Assembly (NCBI RefSeq): GCF_022808615.1
Contig: NZ_JAKZKS010000026.1
Span: 1 to 49,034 of the forward strand
Direction of reading: 5' to 3'
Source: Bacillus sp. FJAT-47783
GTDB lineage: Bacteria > Bacillota > Bacilli > Bacillales > Aeribacillaceae
Length of the DNA stretch: 49,034 bases
Position numbers and translations under genes: made by a program. The notes under the pieces were generated by a model. The model saw only the letters and a list, made by a program, of their open reading frames with translations, made no database searches and was not told the DNA's origin. Of this stretch, positions 7,204-15,858 are shown piece by piece (within the stretch, counting starts at the first letter, position 1; each line of letters opens with the position of its first letter).

Positions 7204-7998
7204 TTACACAGCAACAAGCGGCGTCGGACTTTTCGGGTCTGTATCATATAATTCAAATTGTTCTCCTGCAACGAATCCTTTTTTTAATAACGTTTGCTGA
7301 ACAGACATTCTCGCTAAGTCTTTCATATTGTTGTCTAGACTTAAATGGGCCAAATATATTTGCTTCGTCTCATCGGTAATAACATCCGCCATCGCCAGTG
7401 CTGCATCTTCATTTGAAACATGACCGACATCACTTAATATGCGGCGTTTAACATTCCATGGGTATCGGCCCATTCGCAGCATGTCAACATCATGGTTGCT
7501 TTCAAAAATAAACGCATCCGATCCACGAATAACCCCTTTCATCCGATCACTTACATAACCAGTATCCGTAATAAGGGTCAGCTTCTTTCCTTCATGATGA
7601 AAAACAAAAAACATCGGCTCAGCCGCATCATGGGAGACACCAAACGATTCAACATCGATGCTCCCAAACGATTTCACCGTTCCTGTTTCAAATGAAAACT
7701 TTTGCTCGAGATTAACTTCACCGATCGAGCCTTCCATTGCGTGCCACGTTTTTTCATTGGCAAACACAGGTATTTTATATTTTCTAGCTAAGACGCCAAG
7801 TCCTTTTATATGATCACTATGTTCATGGGTGACAAAAATGGCACTAAGTGATTTGATATCGCGATTGATTTCAGCAAAAAGCTTTTCCATCTGCTTGCCG
7901 CTTAAACCTGCATCTACTAAAAAAGAATGGTCATTTCCTTCTACATAAACTGCATTACCTGTACTACCGCTTGCGAGTACACTAAATTGCAAGCTCAT
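7204..7998 (-). CDS. walJ: MBL-fold hydrolase WalJ (YycJ)
   Basis: 264 residues, metallo-beta-lactamase fold. The metal site HEHSDH is intact ([11 protein letters not shown], about 58-68), with SGSTGNAV near the N-terminus and further ligands His (GVSHDAAE) and Asp (LITDTGY). WalJ is the last gene of the wal operon and is probably an exonuclease-like enzyme with a link to replication/cell-wall coordination; the substrate is uncertain. ATG at 7998 is preferred over GTG at 8007 because GGAG lies 8 bases before the ATG but overlaps the GTG. The start is 5 bp after the walI stop, so translation is coupled. Confidence 0.93.
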   Translation of the reverse strand: MSLQFSVLASGSTGNAVYVEGNDHSFLVDAGLSGKQMEKLFAEINRDIKSLSAIFVTHEHSDHIKGLGVLARKYKIPVFANEKTWHAMEGSIGEVNLEQKFSFETGTVKSFGSIDVESFGVSHDAAEPMFFVFHHEGKKLTLITDTGYVSDRMKGVIRGSDAFIFESNHDVDMLRMGRYPWNVKRRILSDVGHVSNEDAALAMADVITDETKQIYLAHLSLDNNMKDLARMSVQQTLLKKGFVAGEQFELYDTDPKSPTPLVAV

Positions 7999-8003
7999 AT
8001 CCT

Positions 8004-8822
8004 TCACTCCAAATTCGTTTTTTCTGGTTTAATGACTTGTCCTTCCAACGCATTGACGTAATAATGCTCTTTTTCGTTCACAATAATATGCCAAGTTGGT
8101 GCTAATATTTGCTGCTCGGATAATGGAATTTGCGTATAATAACCATATTCTACGTCCGTAACCGTACTTTTTGATTTTAAATCATTTTTATCATACAACA
8201 CTTTTAATGCTTGAATAGCTGTATACACTTCTTCTTTATTTTCTAATTCTTTTATTTCCTCTAGGAGCGTCTGACGATATGAGATAACTTCCCGTTCATC
8301 ATTTAAATAAAAAACAATCATTCCAATTCCATCATTTTCATCCTGAAAAATAACACGTCCATCGTATTCCTGTAAATAAATGACCTGTTTTGCTTTTTCA
8401 TCATATCGCCAAAAGCGATATTGTGATCCTTCAATGATTTGTGTTGTTACAATTTGATTGAGCTTATTATCAATATTCGATTCAGGTAATGAAATAGGAT
8501 GAATAAAGCTCATCCGCAGCTTTGTAACTGGCTTTATCTGATCTTCATCTGGCAACATCACTTCTTGATTTTGTAGCTTATTAATTTCTTCCTCTGTAAA
8601 TTGCTTGCTCTTTGCTGTAATGTATGAACCTTTAATCGTCTCGCTTGGCAATTTGTCTTCGTCGTATTGAATGTCCTCGGCTTTCAATTGCTCTTCAATC
8701 GTTGTTTGCGTGATCATATCATATTTATTGCTTTTCATCTTCTCCATATATTGAAATGCTAAAAACACATCAAGAATGAGGAAGGCGATAATGAATATGG
8801 TCTTCGTCTTACTCCAATCCAT
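8004..8822 (-). CDS. walI: WalI (YycI), regulator of the WalK kinase
   Basis: 272 residues with one N-terminal membrane helix (about 8-24) and an extracytoplasmic YycI domain. In Bacillus, WalH and WalI associate with WalK in the membrane and restrain its kinase activity. The start overlaps the end of walH by 14 bp. Low sequence conservation is normal for this family; identity rests on operon position, length, topology and the YycI-like C-terminus ([23 protein letters not shown]). Confidence 0.92.
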   Translation of the reverse strand: MDWSKTKTIFIIAFLILDVFLAFQYMEKMKSNKYDMITQTTIEEQLKAEDIQYDEDKLPSETIKGSYITAKSKQFTEEEINKLQNQEVMLPDEDQIKPVTKLRMSFIHPISLPESNIDNKLNQIVTTQIIEGSQYRFWRYDEKAKQVIYLQEYDGRVIFQDENDGIGMIVFYLNDEREVISYRQTLLEEIKELENKEEVYTAIQALKVLYDKNDLKSKSTVTDVEYGYYTQIPLSEQQILAPTWHIIVNEKEHYYVNALEGQVIKPEKTNLE

Positions 8823-10155
8823 CCGCTTCCCCTCCTAATTTTGATTGATCCATATTTAACATGTGATACTTGCCATTTGTCAGTTCTAGTGCCCAAACAG
8901 GCTGTAAGTAAATAATGTCTTGTCTTGTTGAAACTTGGATGTCGTATGCAGGAAAAATTCGTTCAATTTCCTCCACTTTTAAGCTTGCGTCCCTTTCAAT
9001 GGCCGCAATGACTTCACTCGCTTTAGGGAGGTTTACTTTTTCTTCTCGAATAAAGTCATCTAAATAAAACAGTGGTCGCTGATATAAGGCGATGTCTGAA
9101 TTTCCCCAGCTTTGGATGATGGACGTAATTGTATAATGGCTATCGGTAAAAGCAAAGACAGGGAAGTTGTTAACGGTTAATCGAAAGTATACCTTTTGTT
9201 CTTGATCTGTTGAAAAATACTTATAGTCGTTATAACCGGATATCCAACCACCGTGACTGTTAACAAAATCAATACTTTGTAACAATAATTTTCCCTTTTC
9301 CGAAGTTAAAGACTGATCAATCGTCGGATTGACGTATAACACTTTTGCTTGTGCTTGATCAATAACTAGCTGACGAGCACTGTCTGTATAGACAAATTCA
9401 GATCCACTGACATCTTTTTTTACATAGCTAGGGTTACTAAATAGAGCGTTTTTAAACTGTTCACCTCTTAATAATTTAGTTATATATTGCTCACCGACCA
9501 TTTTTAATGATTCTTCTGGTAAATAAAAGCGATCTTCCCATACGACAAATCGGTTAAAATCATTTTTTGCTGATTCAAAAACGACTTTCCACGTTTCACT
9601 TAATGCTGTTGCAACTTCCGCTTGAACAACATATTGTGACTGCACATCTACAAAATATATGGATTGAGTCGAAGCGTTGTTGGAAAACGGGATAATAATT
9701 CGATCAAATTCCATACTAATCGAATCCTTTTCCGCCCAATCTGTAACCGTTGCTAAGGCCGTTATGGGAATCGTATCACTAAATGCGAAGGTCATAAATG
9801 AATCATTGTCATGACGACCGTTGAGCCAATGATCAAATCCGTGGTTTTTTTCGATTCGATTAGAAATATTTCGAAATTCTGTTAGCTCCCATTTTCTCAT
9901 TTCTTTCCAAAGCTTTGATAACAGTTCTTCATCATACGTTCCGTAATATTCACCATTATGCTGAACAAGTAACTGTTCAGGAAAGATAACCTCATATATT
10001 TTTTTCGTCACATTGCTTAACGGGTTGTTTTCAACAAATTGTTTACTCGGAATTTCACTGAAGTGTGGTTGGTACGTCCAAATGTTCCACGTGAAAAATA
10101 TACTAATACAAACTAATATCGTTAATACAATTGATTTAATTCCTTCCAGTTTCAT
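8809..10155 (-). CDS. walH: WalH (YycH), regulator of the WalK kinase
   Basis: 448 residues from the ATG at 10155. One membrane helix (about 7-26) is followed by a large extracytoplasmic YycH domain. The protein acts with WalI to inhibit WalK. The ATG overlaps the walK stop (ATGA), and GAGG lies 10 bases upstream; a GTG two codons earlier is possible but its ribosome site would be too close. A parS-like sequence with one mismatch lies inside the gene near its 5' end (10083-10098). Confidence 0.93.
   Translation of the reverse strand: MKLEGIKSIVLTILVCISIFFTWNIWTYQPHFSEIPSKQFVENNPLSNVTKKIYEVIFPEQLLVQHNGEYYGTYDEELLSKLWKEMRKWELTEFRNISNRIEKNHGFDHWLNGRHDNDSFMTFAFSDTIPITALATVTDWAEKDSISMEFDRIIIPFSNNASTQSIYFVDVQSQYVVQAEVATALSETWKVVFESAKNDFNRFVVWEDRFYLPEESLKMVGEQYITKLLRGEQFKNALFSNPSYVKKDVSGSEFVYTDSARQLVIDQAQAKVLYVNPTIDQSLTSEKGKLLLQSIDFVNSHGGWISGYNDYKYFSTDQEQKVYFRLTVNNFPVFAFTDSHYTITSIIQSWGNSDIALYQRPLFYLDDFIREEKVNLPKASEVIAAIERDASLKVEEIERIFPAYDIQVSTRQDIIYLQPVWALELTNGKYHMLNMDQSKLGGEADGLE
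10083..10098. promoter_or_regulatory. parS-like site in walH, one mismatch
   Basis: TGTTCCACGTGAAAAA matches the Bacillus parS consensus TGTTNCACGTGAAACA at all but one position. It lies within coding sequence and may be a weak ParB nucleation site or chance. Confidence 0.4.
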
Positions 10156-11984
10156 TCCCACTCATCCTCTTGATTCGGATCATACGGCAGCGTAAAATAA
10201 ATTGTCGTTCCTTTTCCTTCTTTACTTTCAGCCCATATTTTACCTTGATGTGCCTCCACCACTTCTTTCGCAATGGCTAGTCCTAAACCAGTTCCCCCCA
10301 TTTGTCGTGATCGTGCTTTATCGACACGATAAAATCGTTCAAAGATTTTTGAAACACTTTTTTCGGGAACTCCCATTCCTTCATCCTTCACACTAATTTG
10401 CAAATATCCTTCTTGTTCTTTAACGGTAAATGTCACTCGGCCGCCTTCAGGTGAGTACTTAAGAGCATTGGATATAATATTGTCTAACACTTGGGTAATT
10501 TTATCTGAATCAATGTCGACATAAAGATCCTTTTTAGGTAAGTTACGAACAAATGTTACATGTTGCTCTTTTGACATTTCAAACCGGTCAATAATATTTT
10601 CGAAAAAGTCGATGAAATGCACCCACTCTTTATTTAATTGATAGTCTTTGGCATCTAATTTTGAAAGCTTTAATAAATCATTCACAAGTCGTATCATTCG
10701 TTCCGTTTCATTTTGTGTGACCTGTAAAAACTTAGGAGCAATTTCTTCATCTTTCCAAGCTCCATCAGCTAATGCTTCTAAATAACTTCGCATCGTCGTT
10801 AACGGTGTTCTTAATTCGTGTGATACATTAGCTACAAATTCGCGACGCTCTTGTTCAATACGTTCTTGTTCTGTAATATCATAAACAACAGCAATTAAAC
10901 CATTTGTCACCCCTTCTTCTTTTTGAATCGGGGAAAAGTTAACACGTAAAATATACGGTCTTTCCTTCGTACGAACCTCTAAAATTAATGGTTCTTGTTG
11001 GTCGAGCAGCTCCTCGAACGTAAATTCTTCTTCAATTTGCAGCAATTGTACTAAGTTTGTTTTTAATGCTGTTTCACGTGAAACGTTAAACATTTTGGTT
11101 GCTGGTGTATTTACAAGGATCACTTGACCTTTCGCATCTGTTGCAATAACTCCCTCGGTCATATGTGCAATAACAGAGGCAAGCTTTCTTCGTTCACCTT
11201 CTGTTGTTTCCTGTGCTTCTTCAATTTCTTTCGTTAAGTGGTTAAACGCTGTTGCTAGCTGACCAATTTCATCTTCTCCGTATATTTTAACCGTACGAGA
11301 GAAGTTCCCCTTCGCTAGCTCTGCTGCTTGTTTTCTCATATCGGAAAGTGGACGTGTAATCGTCCTCGCCAAAAAGATTCCTAGAATAACCGTAATGAGG
11401 AGAGATATACCTGTACCCGTTGCAAGAATCGTATTGATGGTTCGAACTAAAGAAAACACTTCCTCCATTGAAGCAATAACGTATATAGCACCGATCGTTT
11501 CCCCTTTAAAATCGGTCACGATCGGTGTTGAAATAACGTACATTCGGTGGTTCGTTTCCCGGTCAATTTTAATATTTTCATTCGTTGACCCGACAACGAG
11601 CGCTCGTGTAATCATGTTTTCAGTTGTTCTTTTTCCAATAATATCTTCGTTAAAGTCTGATGTTCCAATAATTCTTGCCTCTTTATCAACGACGAGAATT
11701 TCCCTAATTTCATCTCCCTTGTAATCTTTTAAAACAGATGAAATTTCATCGCTTACTTTAATAGACGCGTCTTCTTCCGCCTTTACGATCGCCTGTTCAA
11801 TGTTATAGGCCATTAAGTCAATTCTTTGCGAAAGAGACGATGTGAAATTCTCAATTAACCGCGTTTCTAATGCCCGACCAAAATAGACACCAATAATTTG
11901 CATACCGAGAATAATCAGTAAAACGTAAATGATAACGAGCTTAAAATGAATGGAACGAAAAAATGTTACTTTTTGATTATTCAT
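10152..11984 (-). CDS. walK: Sensor histidine kinase WalK (YycG)
   Basis: 610 residues, standard WalK length. Two membrane helices (about 14-34 and 184-206) flank an extracytoplasmic sensor domain. HAMP follows (about 205-257), then a PAS domain (about 262-370), the dimerisation/phosphoacceptor helix with His389 (NVSHELRTPL) and the ATPase domain with N, G1 (DEGMGVP) and G2 (GGTGLGLAI) boxes. WalK senses cell-wall synthesis/lipid II status and phosphorylates WalR, controlling autolysins; it is essential in Bacillus. The start is 5 bp after walR. A near-perfect parS site lies within codons near residue 302. Confidence 0.97.
   Translation of the reverse strand: MNNQKVTFFRSIHFKLVIIYVLLIILGMQIIGVYFGRALETRLIENFTSSLSQRIDLMAYNIEQAIVKAEEDASIKVSDEISSVLKDYKGDEIREILVVDKEARIIGTSDFNEDIIGKRTTENMITRALVVGSTNENIKIDRETNHRMYVISTPIVTDFKGETIGAIYVIASMEEVFSLVRTINTILATGTGISLLITVILGIFLARTITRPLSDMRKQAAELAKGNFSRTVKIYGEDEIGQLATAFNHLTKEIEEAQETTEGERRKLASVIAHMTEGVIATDAKGQVILVNTPATKMFNVSRETALKTNLVQLLQIEEEFTFEELLDQQEPLILEVRTKERPYILRVNFSPIQKEEGVTNGLIAVVYDITEQERIEQERREFVANVSHELRTPLTTMRSYLEALADGAWKDEEIAPKFLQVTQNETERMIRLVNDLLKLSKLDAKDYQLNKEWVHFIDFFENIIDRFEMSKEQHVTFVRNLPKKDLYVDIDSDKITQVLDNIISNALKYSPEGGRVTFTVKEQEGYLQISVKDEGMGVPEKSVSKIFERFYRVDKARSRQMGGTGLGLAIAKEVVEAHQGKIWAESKEGKGTTIYFTLPYDPNQEDEWE
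11070..11085. promoter_or_regulatory. parS site in walK
   Basis: TGTTTCACGTGAAACG matches parS at 15 of 16 positions; only the last base differs. Centromere-like ParB (Spo0J) loading sites are scattered around the Bacillus origin, often inside genes. Confidence 0.75.
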
Positions 11985-11989
11985 ATAAA

Positions 11990-12700
11990 CTACTCCTGTT
12001 CAGGATTGCGTAAGTAGTAACCGACTCCTCTTCTTGTTACAATCCAAGTCGGGTGGCTCGGATTGTCTTCTATTTTTTCACGCAGTCTCCTAACGGTCAC
12101 ATCAACTGTTCGTACATCTCCAAAATAATCATATCCCCAAACGGTTTGGAGCAAATGCTCTCGTGTCATCACTTGACCGATATGTTTAGCTAAATAATGT
12201 AATAGTTCGAATTCACGGTGAGTGAGCTCAATGGTTTCACCTCGTTTGGACACAACGTACGCATCTGGATGGATCGTAAGTGAACCAATTTGAATCTCCG
12301 TTTGCTCCGAAATCGCATCTTGAGAAGCGATTGCTTGTTGTCTACGTAGGTTTGCTTTAACCCTTGCTAACAACTCTCTCGTACTAAAAGGTTTCGTGAC
12401 ATAATCATCAGCACCTAGTTCAAGTCCAAGAACTTTATCGATTTCCGAATCTTTTGCTGTAAGCATAATAATCGGCATTTCATACTTTTTTCGAATTTCG
12501 CGACAAACTTCCATTCCATCTTTTCCTGGTAACATAATATCGAGTAATACTAAATCTGGGTGAAATTCCTCTACTATCTGAATCGCATCATTTCCATCAT
12601 AGACGCATACGACTTCGTAACCTTCTTTTTTTAAATTAAACTCTAATATATCTGCAATTGGTTTTTCATCATCTACAACCAATACTTTTCGATTTTCCAT
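11990..12700 (-). CDS. walR: Response regulator WalR (YycF)
   Basis: 236 residues, OmpR/PhoB class. The receiver domain has the acidic pair Asp10-Asp11, phospho-acceptor Asp54 (LLDIMLPG), Thr81 and Lys103. The C-terminal winged helix (about 130-232) carries [10 protein letters not shown] and the recognition-helix region [12 protein letters not shown]. WalR is the essential activator/repressor of cell-wall hydrolase genes, binding TGTWAH-N5-TGTWAH. First gene of the wal operon; strong GGAGAG ribosome site. The neighbouring M23 hydrolase upstream is a likely target. Confidence 0.98.
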   Translation of the reverse strand: MENRKVLVVDDEKPIADILEFNLKKEGYEVVCVYDGNDAIQIVEEFHPDLVLLDIMLPGKDGMEVCREIRKKYEMPIIMLTAKDSEIDKVLGLELGADDYVTKPFSTRELLARVKANLRRQQAIASQDAISEQTEIQIGSLTIHPDAYVVSKRGETIELTHREFELLHYLAKHIGQVMTREHLLQTVWGYDYFGDVRTVDVTVRRLREKIEDNPSHPTWIVTRRGVGYYLRNPEQE

Positions 12701-12840
12701 AGACCTTCTCTCCTTTTTTTGTCTATTATTTTTACTTTACCACGTTTACTACCATTTCATCATCTTTTCCTAACAAATGAAAATGTTTATTCATGTTTTA
12801 TTGTAATAAAATCGGTAAAATTATAAAGTAATTCCTATAC

Positions 12841-12871
12841 AAAAACCTCCAGCTTTTTCGCTAGAGGTTTT
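12841..12871 (-). terminator. Terminator of the M23 hydrolase gene
   Basis: Stem AACCTCCAGC/GCTAGAGGTT with one mismatch, followed on the minus strand by TTTTT. It separates the hydrolase gene from the wal operon. Confidence 0.8.
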
Positions 12872-12879
12872 ATTCCCTA

Positions 12880-14307
12880 TTAAAAATAGTCTAGAGGATT
12901 GCGGAGGCTTCCGTTCACGTATACTTCAAAGTGTAAGTGAACGCCCGTTGAGTTACCAGTAGAGCCCATTACACCAATTTTCTGTCCACGTGACACCGTT
13001 TGTCCGACAGAGACAGAAATCGAGCTTAAGTGGGCGTATACTGTTCTCATTCCATTATTATGATCAATAACGACTTTATTTCCATATCCGCCGCTAAACC
13101 CAGCAGAAACAACTTTTCCGTTATCCGCTGCTTTTATCGTCTTGTTAGATGGGCGAGCAATATCAATCCCTTTATGCATTTTTCCCCAACGTGTTCCCAT
13201 TTTGCTTGATACATAACCGCCTACGGTAGGCCATGCTAAGCTACCTGTACCACGTGAAGGAATAACCTTTGTTCCTTTTACAACAATTTTTGAAGTTGGT
13301 TCTTTCACCACTTCATCACTTTTTGTTTCAACTTTCACTTGCTTCCCATTCTCTTTCAAGACAACAAAATGACGAAGCTTCATGCCCTCTTGGCCTTCTT
13401 GTTTAATTCTCGTTTCCCCTTTAGGTAATGAATCGTCTTTTACTATTTCGGTTTTATAGGGGATCCTTTCTTCGATTAGCGATTCTTCTTGCACGATCAC
13501 TTTAAAAAACGGTTGAGGGGCTTCAACTTTTAATTCATCTCCGGGACGAATGATCGATTCTTCATCCATTCCGGGATTAAGAGCTAATAGTTGATCTACC
13601 TTCATATTGTGACTTGAAGCAATTCCGCCTAAAACATCATTTTCTTTTACTTTATACGTTTTTTCTACTAGTGAACCTTTTTCTAAAAGTTTCACACCCT
13701 CTTCGACTGTTAATATATTTTCTGGTGAAATTTTTTCTTCAGAAAATGAAACTTCTTTCGATAAAGAAACGTCTATTATACGGGACTCACCTTTTTGGAT
13801 AGCAGGTAAAGGTTCTTCGCTTTTCTTTTGGCTCTCTATTTGAGCTAATGCTTCCTCCGAAACAAATTTTTGTTTATAAAGTGCAAGAGCCTTTTCTGCA
13901 TCCTCTTTATTGGCAAAATGAGCAACAGACTCATCATCAATAACGATAGCTGTTGAAGCCACTACCACTTGAAGTTCTTGCTTTAACATATTTGATGTTT
14001 TCTCGTTATTCGCTGTCGGGCGAAATGTTTTCTCTGGTACAATAACAAGATCTTCAACTGCTAATGGCATATCTTTATAATTTTTTTGTTCATGTTTAAT
14101 TTTCTCTTCTGATATTTCTTCAATCACATTTTTATTGTCTACAGCACCTATGTATTGACCATCTAAATAAATATGATAAATCTTACCTATTTGTTTATCA
14201 TTAGCAGATGCACTATTTGCCCCTACAATACACATTGCAGCAAACGCCATACCTACTAGTGTTTTCTTCCACCTATTATTAACGAATCTCTTTTTCCTCC
14301 GAAACAC
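12880..14307 (-). CDS. LysM-G5-M23 peptidoglycan endopeptidase
   Basis: 475 residues. N-terminal secretion signal (about 1-35: basic RRKKR, hydrophobic core, cut near SASA). A LysM domain (about 217-263, TYKVKENDVLGGIASSHNMK) binds glycan; a G5 domain (about 268-345, with GQEGMK) follows; the C-terminal LytM/M23 domain (about 360-470) has the zinc motif HKGID and HLHFEV. It should cleave peptide cross-links in the wall. It lies directly upstream of walR, as in many Bacillaceae, and a near-consensus WalR site is 113 bp upstream (14420-14436). Own terminator at 12841. The substrate bond is not certain. Confidence 0.92.
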   Translation of the reverse strand: MFRRKKRFVNNRWKKTLVGMAFAAMCIVGANSASANDKQIGKIYHIYLDGQYIGAVDNKNVIEEISEEKIKHEQKNYKDMPLAVEDLVIVPEKTFRPTANNEKTSNMLKQELQVVVASTAIVIDDESVAHFANKEDAEKALALYKQKFVSEEALAQIESQKKSEEPLPAIQKGESRIIDVSLSKEVSFSEEKISPENILTVEEGVKLLEKGSLVEKTYKVKENDVLGGIASSHNMKVDQLLALNPGMDEESIIRPGDELKVEAPQPFFKVIVQEESLIEERIPYKTEIVKDDSLPKGETRIKQEGQEGMKLRHFVVLKENGKQVKVETKSDEVVKEPTSKIVVKGTKVIPSRGTGSLAWPTVGGYVSSKMGTRWGKMHKGIDIARPSNKTIKAADNGKVVSAGFSGGYGNKVVIDHNNGMRTVYAHLSSISVSVGQTVSRGQKIGVMGSTGNSTGVHLHFEVYVNGSLRNPLDYF

Positions 14308-14570
14308 GACAAGTTCCTCCTATACTGGTTAAGAAAAAAGTTCTATTTTCGACAAACTTTTTATGACACTTTAATAATTTATCATATTTACAGAATAGTT
14401 TCATAGTTAAATTGTATTTTGTAACATGATTGTATAATTGATGTCATTTTAAGGGGGATTTTGTATTTTTTTCACGTAAGCACTCATACAGCTATAACGG
14501 GGTCATTAAAGCTCATTTAAGAAAAGATAAGGAGATGAAGCTTGTAGTAGATAGGATAACGGAAATAAAA
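14308..14570. other. Gene-free promoter region of the M23 gene
   Basis: AT-rich, no reading frame of note. It holds a candidate WalR box and presumably the M23 promoter; the tRNA operon terminator begins at its right end. I see nothing else. Confidence 0.4.
14420..14436 (+). promoter_or_regulatory. Candidate WalR box
   Basis: TGTAAC-N5-TGTATA against the WalR consensus TGTWAH-N5-TGTWAH: 11 of 12 defined positions agree. It lies upstream of the secreted M23 hydrolase, the kind of gene WalR controls. Confidence 0.4.
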
Positions 14571-14596
14571 ATACATGGTCGTTATAGACCATGTAT
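14571..14596 (-). terminator. Terminator of the tRNA operon
   Basis: A perfect 10-bp stem ATACATGGTC/GACCATGTAT with a 6-base loop. On the minus strand it runs into TTTTTATTT, just downstream of tRNA-Phe. Confidence 0.9.
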
Positions 14597-14604
14597 GAAA
14601 AAAG

Positions 14605-14677
14605 TGGCTCGGGACGGAATCGAACCGCCGACACAAGGATTTTCAGTCCTTTGCTCTACCGACTGAGCTACCGAGCC
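14605..14677 (-). tRNA. tRNA-Phe (GAA)
   Basis: A 73-base cloverleaf: acceptor GGCTCGG/CCGAGCC, D-arm GCTC...GAGC, anticodon loop CTGAAAA with anticodon GAA, T-arm GGTTCGATT. CCA is not encoded. Last gene of the tRNA operon. Confidence 0.97.
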
Positions 14678-14730
14678 ATATTATAAAATTAACAATAGTA
14701 CATGTTTTACTTCTTGCAATCCTTCGCCCC

Positions 14731-14802
14731 AATCTCAGGAAGCTTATTCAAGCAGCAGCTCGATTTGTGCGCTGATGTATCCCTTCGTAGCTTATTCGAT
14801 CG
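14731..14802 (-). repeat. 72-bp tRNA-linked repeat, copy A
   Basis: It is about 87% identical (9 differences in 72, no gaps) to copy B at 15173-15244. On the minus strand each copy directly follows a 25-base 5' fragment of a tRNA gene. Neither copy is otherwise recognisable. Confidence 0.8.
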
Positions 14803-14805
14803 TGT

Positions 14806-14830
14806 ACTCTACCGACTGAACTACGGATCC
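14806..14830 (-). pseudogene. tRNA 5' fragment joined to repeat copy A
   Basis: Reads GGATCCGTAGTTCAGTCGG then TAGAGT: a tRNA acceptor 5' strand and complete D-arm, ending where the anticodon arm should start. No matching 3' half follows; the next bases run into repeat A. Confidence 0.75.
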
Positions 14831-14845
14831 ATCTTAAAACTATAA

Positions 14846-14921
14846 TGGCGGTCCCGACGGGAATCGAACCCGCGATCTCCTGCGTGACAGGCAGGCATGT
14901 TAACCGCTACACCACGGGACC
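14846..14921 (-). tRNA. tRNA-Asp (GTC)
   Basis: Acceptor GGTCCCG/CGGGACC, anticodon loop CTGTCAC with GTC, T-arm GGTTCGATT, discriminator G and an encoded CCA (76 bases with CCA). Confidence 0.97.
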
Positions 14922-14966
14922 TCCTGGATAAAGACGTTCACGAAAGGGACTATGTATGTAAATAAA

Positions 14967-15038
14967 TGACCCGTACGGGATTCGAACCCGTGTTACCGCC
15001 GTGAAAGGGCGGTGTCTTAACCACTTGACCAACGGGCC
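14967..15038 (-). tRNA. tRNA-Glu (TTC)
   Basis: 72 bases, acceptor GGCCCGT/ACGGGTC with one G-U pair, anticodon loop CTTTCAC with TTC, T-arm GGTTCGAAT. No encoded CCA. Confidence 0.97.
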
Positions 15039-15042
15039 ATAA

Positions 15043-15118
15043 TGGTGAGCCATGGAGGACTCGAACCTCCGACCCTCTGATTAAAAGTCAGATGCTCTAC
15101 CAACTGAGCTAATGGCTC
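15043..15118 (-). tRNA. tRNA-Lys (TTT)
   Basis: Acceptor GAGCCAT/ATGGCTC, D-arm GCTCAGTTGGTAGAGC, anticodon loop CTTTTAA with TTT, encoded CCA. First intact gene of the tRNA operon. A truncated copy of its 5' end lies upstream at 15246-15270. Confidence 0.97.
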
Positions 15119-15172
15119 ATAATTTTTCGTGAGTAATAGTCACTTTGTTTTCTTACTTGTTTTAGACACCCA

Positions 15173-15244
15173 AATCTCAGAAAGTTTACTCAAGAAGCAG
15201 CTCGATTTGTGCGCTGATGTATCGCTCTGTAGCTTACTGGATCG
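15173..15244 (-). repeat. 72-bp tRNA-linked repeat, copy B
   Basis: Partner of copy A (14731-14802). The best conserved core is GCAGCTCGATTTGTGCGCTG followed by ATGTATC. It follows a truncated tRNA-Lys 5' end. Confidence 0.8.
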
Positions 15245-15245
15245 T

Positions 15246-15270
15246 TCTCTACCAAATGAGCTAATGGCTC
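15246..15270 (-). pseudogene. Truncated tRNA-Lys 5' end
   Basis: Twenty-five bases that match the 5' end of the intact tRNA-Lys at all but one base (GAGCCATTAGCTCATTTGG, then TAGAGA). The sequence then diverges into repeat copy B, so no tRNA can form. Confidence 0.8.
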
Positions 15271-15545
15271 ATATTTTATTCTTTCAAACAGGACGTTTTT
15301 TATATTATCATCATCAGACTATGAAAGCAAGTGTTTTTTTATAAAAAATATTTTTTTGTTTTTATCGAAAAAGATTAACGATTAAAAGGTTCGAAATGAA
15401 TTTGTTAAATTAGAAACTTTTCTGATGAATGATCGCTTATTATTTCGTAATTTACAGTAAAAATTCCTATTTTTCTTTTAAAATTGATATTGGCCATTCA
15501 TTTTTTATAAACTTTAGAGGAAAACACTTTAATCATATAGGATAA

Positions 15546-15714
15546 TTGCACCTGTTTAAGAGCTTTTTGCACGAGTTTTCATATTAATTGCACGAATCAG
15601 TGATATAATTGCACGAATTTAGAAATAATTGCACATCAATCACGATTATTGCATGACAAAACCCTTAATTGCATCACTTTGTCTCTTTTTGCACCTCAAA
15701 TAGCGTTATTGCAC
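15546..15714 (+). repeat. 20-21-bp-periodic TTGCAC array 2 (9 units)
   Basis: TTGCAC or TTGCAT starts at 15546, 15567, 15588, 15609, 15629, 15649, 15669, 15689 and 15709: spacings 21, 21, 21 then five of 20. Two A/T bases precede nearly every unit (AATTGCAC, TATTGCAC, TTTTGCAC); several are followed by GAAT. Bases between are not conserved. It lies between the tRNA cluster and the purA terminator, with no reading frame. Confidence 0.9.
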
Positions 15715-15820
15715 AACTCTATCTATTACGCATTTTCTCCTTACAACTATTTACGAAATTTACGGTATATGAAACAAACAACGGTAGCTCGCCATCATTA
15801 AAAACAACAAACTTTAAATA

Positions 15821-15852
15821 AAGAAGGAAGGGATATCCCCCTTCCCTCTTCT
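15821..15852 (-). terminator. purA terminator
   Basis: A GA/TC-rich stem around GAAGGAAGGG and CCCTTCCCTCTTC, immediately downstream of the purA stop. On the minus strand it runs into TTCTTTATTT. Confidence 0.6.
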
Positions 15853-15858
15853 GTTCCA

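Noticed and set aside
15129-15344. Plus-strand 71-codon frame containing QLDLCADVSLCSLLDR
   Set aside because: It spans tRNA-linked repeat B and the tRNA-Lys fragment; the similar peptide in copy A is explained by the DNA repeat, and there is no ribosome site.
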